The notes under the pieces were generated by a model. It did no database searches. It was not told the DNA's origin and worked only from the letters and a program-made list of their open reading frames with translations. A stretch of DNA of 6,211 nucleotides from QQUD01 sp039029915 (GTDB taxonomy: Bacteria; Chloroflexota; Anaerolineae; Promineifilales; Promineifilaceae): positions 1-6,211 of the forward strand of contig JBCCFD010000465.1 in the NCBI GenBank assembly GCA_039029915.1, read 5' to 3'. Every line of letters starts with the position of its first letter. Positions within the stretch are counted from its first letter, which is position 1. The position numbers and the translations under genes are program-made. Shown piece after piece: positions 5,276 to 6,211 of the stretch.

Positions 5276-6211
5276 CTATACAATTGATCCTTTTTCCACC
5301 CAACGCCAATAATTCGCAATTCGCTCAGCGGCGGGGAGCTGATTAATTTGCCATTGATCGAATGTACCATTTGTATGGTGCGTGATGCTCAGCTTGAGAA
5401 AAAGACCCAGCCAAAAGAAGGGAAGCACTGCCATATACCACACAAAACGTTGTTCAAATTGGGGATCGGTTCTGGTCCGTTCTGCAAAATAGGGGTTTAG
5501 AAACGGTTGCCACTCGTCTAGGGTGAGCAAATCCTCCTGATTGGCGTGGAGCAGTAAATCAGCCGTGGCATAGGCGGGGTCGTGCCAACCGCTATCTTCC
5601 CAGTCAATCATCCCTAAACGGCCGTTTGGCCGCTCGATAAAGTTGGCAAAGCGTGGGTCGGAGCGCGAAAAGAGCCGCTTTGGGGTCGTTTCTGCGATTT
5701 TTTGGAAAATTGGCTTGATGTGCTGAAGCGATTGATTGAGCCGTTTGATCGTTGCTTTGTTGGCATAAACGGCCGTTTCAAGCCAAGCGCCGTACTCATA
5801 AAACATCTTCTTAACCCATGGATACCGAATCGGATGCTGTGATCCTCGAGCCAGCCAGTGCTGCTCATTTTGAACAGCGTTAATTGTTAGCCACGCGTCG
5901 GCCAACTCTGTTAGCTGAGAGGAAGACGGCCGTTTTCTATCCCACATCTCTCCCTTCATAAATTCATAAATCACAAATGGACCAGCTTGAGGGTTAAAAA
6001 AGATAGGCTTGGGTGCTAGGTCTGTGGCTTCTAAAAGCGTTAGTGCCTGAAACTCACGGCGGGGGGCTTCTTCTTGTTCATCCGCCTTGAGATACGCTTT
6101 CAAAATGAAACGCTGGTTATCTTTTATTAAGTCATACAGATCGTTGCTCTGCAGGTCGATAGACGGCCGTTTTTTCAATACAAAATCATCGGGGTACCAA
6201 TCAAAAATTTG
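5276..6211 (-). CDS. APH/choline kinase-family phosphotransferase-like protein, 5' end beyond the window
   Basis: This resembles the aminoglycoside phosphotransferase/choline kinase fold (APH family). Numbering here counts from a TTG at 6178. RFILKAYL holds the putative ATP-contacting lysine (K27), REFQALTLL the helix-C glutamate (E42), and FVIYEFMKGE (68-77) the hinge. FSRSDPRFANF is the catalytic loop, with D174 and N179 kept. LGMIDWEDSGWHDPAYATADLL holds the metal-binding D192. The catalytic loop reads R-S-D where most members have H-G-D. The frame stays open to 6211 and its codons (QIFDWYPDDFV before that TTG) look like continuing kinase N-lobe sequence, so the TTG is not the true start and the gene is partial here: 311 residues visible. 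The substrate cannot be predicted, and antibiotic resistance should not be assumed. The gene converges on the CoA-binding gene and carries four ACGGCCGT octamers. Confidence 0.85.
   Translation of the reverse strand, partial: QIFDWYPDDFVLKKRPSIDLQSNDLYDLIKDNQRFILKAYLKADEQEEAPRREFQALTLLEATDLAPKPIFFNPQAGPFVIYEFMKGEMWDRKRPSSSQLTELADAWLTINAVQNEQHWLARGSQHPIRYPWVKKMFYEYGAWLETAVYANKATIKRLNQSLQHIKPIFQKIAETTPKRLFSRSDPRFANFIERPNGRLGMIDWEDSGWHDPAYATADLLLHANQEDLLTLDEWQPFLNPYFAERTRTDPQFEQRFVWYMAVLPFFWLGLFLKLSITHHTNGTFDQWQINQLPAAERIANYWRWVEKGSIV

Larger units (their letters stand above)
514..6170. repeat. Interspersed palindromic octamer ACGGCCGT (10 exact copies)
   Basis: Exact copies start at 514, 621, 2492, 3032, 3593, 5105, 5618, 5769, 5926 and 6163. 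Single-mismatch copies lie at 1413 and 2778. Three copies (512, 5616, 5767) extend to the 12-mer AAACGGCCGTTT. With near-even base composition about 0.1 copies are expected in a window this size. Copies fall in several different genes and in all three codon phases, so they are not explained by one protein motif. Confidence 0.9.

Noticed and set aside
514..6170. The octamer being cyanobacterial HIP1
   Set aside because: HIP1 is GCGATCGC; no exact copy of it was noticed here, and the repeated word is ACGGCCGT.
5276..6178. TTG at 6178 as the true start of the kinase-like gene
   Set aside because: The frame stays open to the window edge and the upstream codons look like kinase N-lobe sequence. 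No ribosome binding site is seen before the TTG.

Overview
The window comes from a bacterium of roughly even base composition. Gene style, short intergenic gaps and protein flavour would fit a Chloroflexota (Anaerolineae/Ardenticatenia-like) genome, but no marker gene is present and that placement is an inference with low to moderate confidence. Two genome-wide habits show through. One is a strongly over-represented palindromic octamer, ACGGCCGT, with ten exact copies where about 0.1 would be expected by chance. The other is a set of degenerate 7-8 bp tandem tracts in the gaps between genes. Both recall the HIP1 octamer and STRR heptamer repeats of cyanobacteria, although the octamer is not HIP1 (GCGATCGC).

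Left part (1-1358): a decayed accessory stretch. Two near-identical 74-bp repeats (14-87 and 1073-1146) bracket a small membrane-anchored ORF (103-300) and the wreck of an FAD-linked oxidoreductase. The wreck keeps its start signals, its N-terminus and its C-terminal BBE-type domain, but has lost the middle and shifted frame. A strong hairpin terminator at 1181-1205 closes this stretch and probably works in both directions.

Middle part (1359-3200): a two-gene minus-strand unit. The first gene is a Schlafen/AlbA_2-type ATP-binding regulator of the RecG-related COG2865 kind, with a C-terminal winged helix. It is followed 44 bp later by an unrecognised 136-aa cytoplasmic protein. The 3' end of the regulator gene has a similar short copy beyond the 136-aa gene, in direct orientation.

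Right part (3200-6211): a divergent promoter region rich in period-8 repeats drives metY (O-acetylhomoserine sulfhydrylase) on the plus strand. metY overlaps a CoA_binding_2 (YccU-like) gene by an ATGA, which forms a plausible methionine/sulfur assimilation pair. A convergent APH-family kinase-like gene, with R-S-D in place of the usual H-G-D, runs in from the right edge and is cut by the window. No rRNA, tRNA, CRISPR array or transposase was seen.
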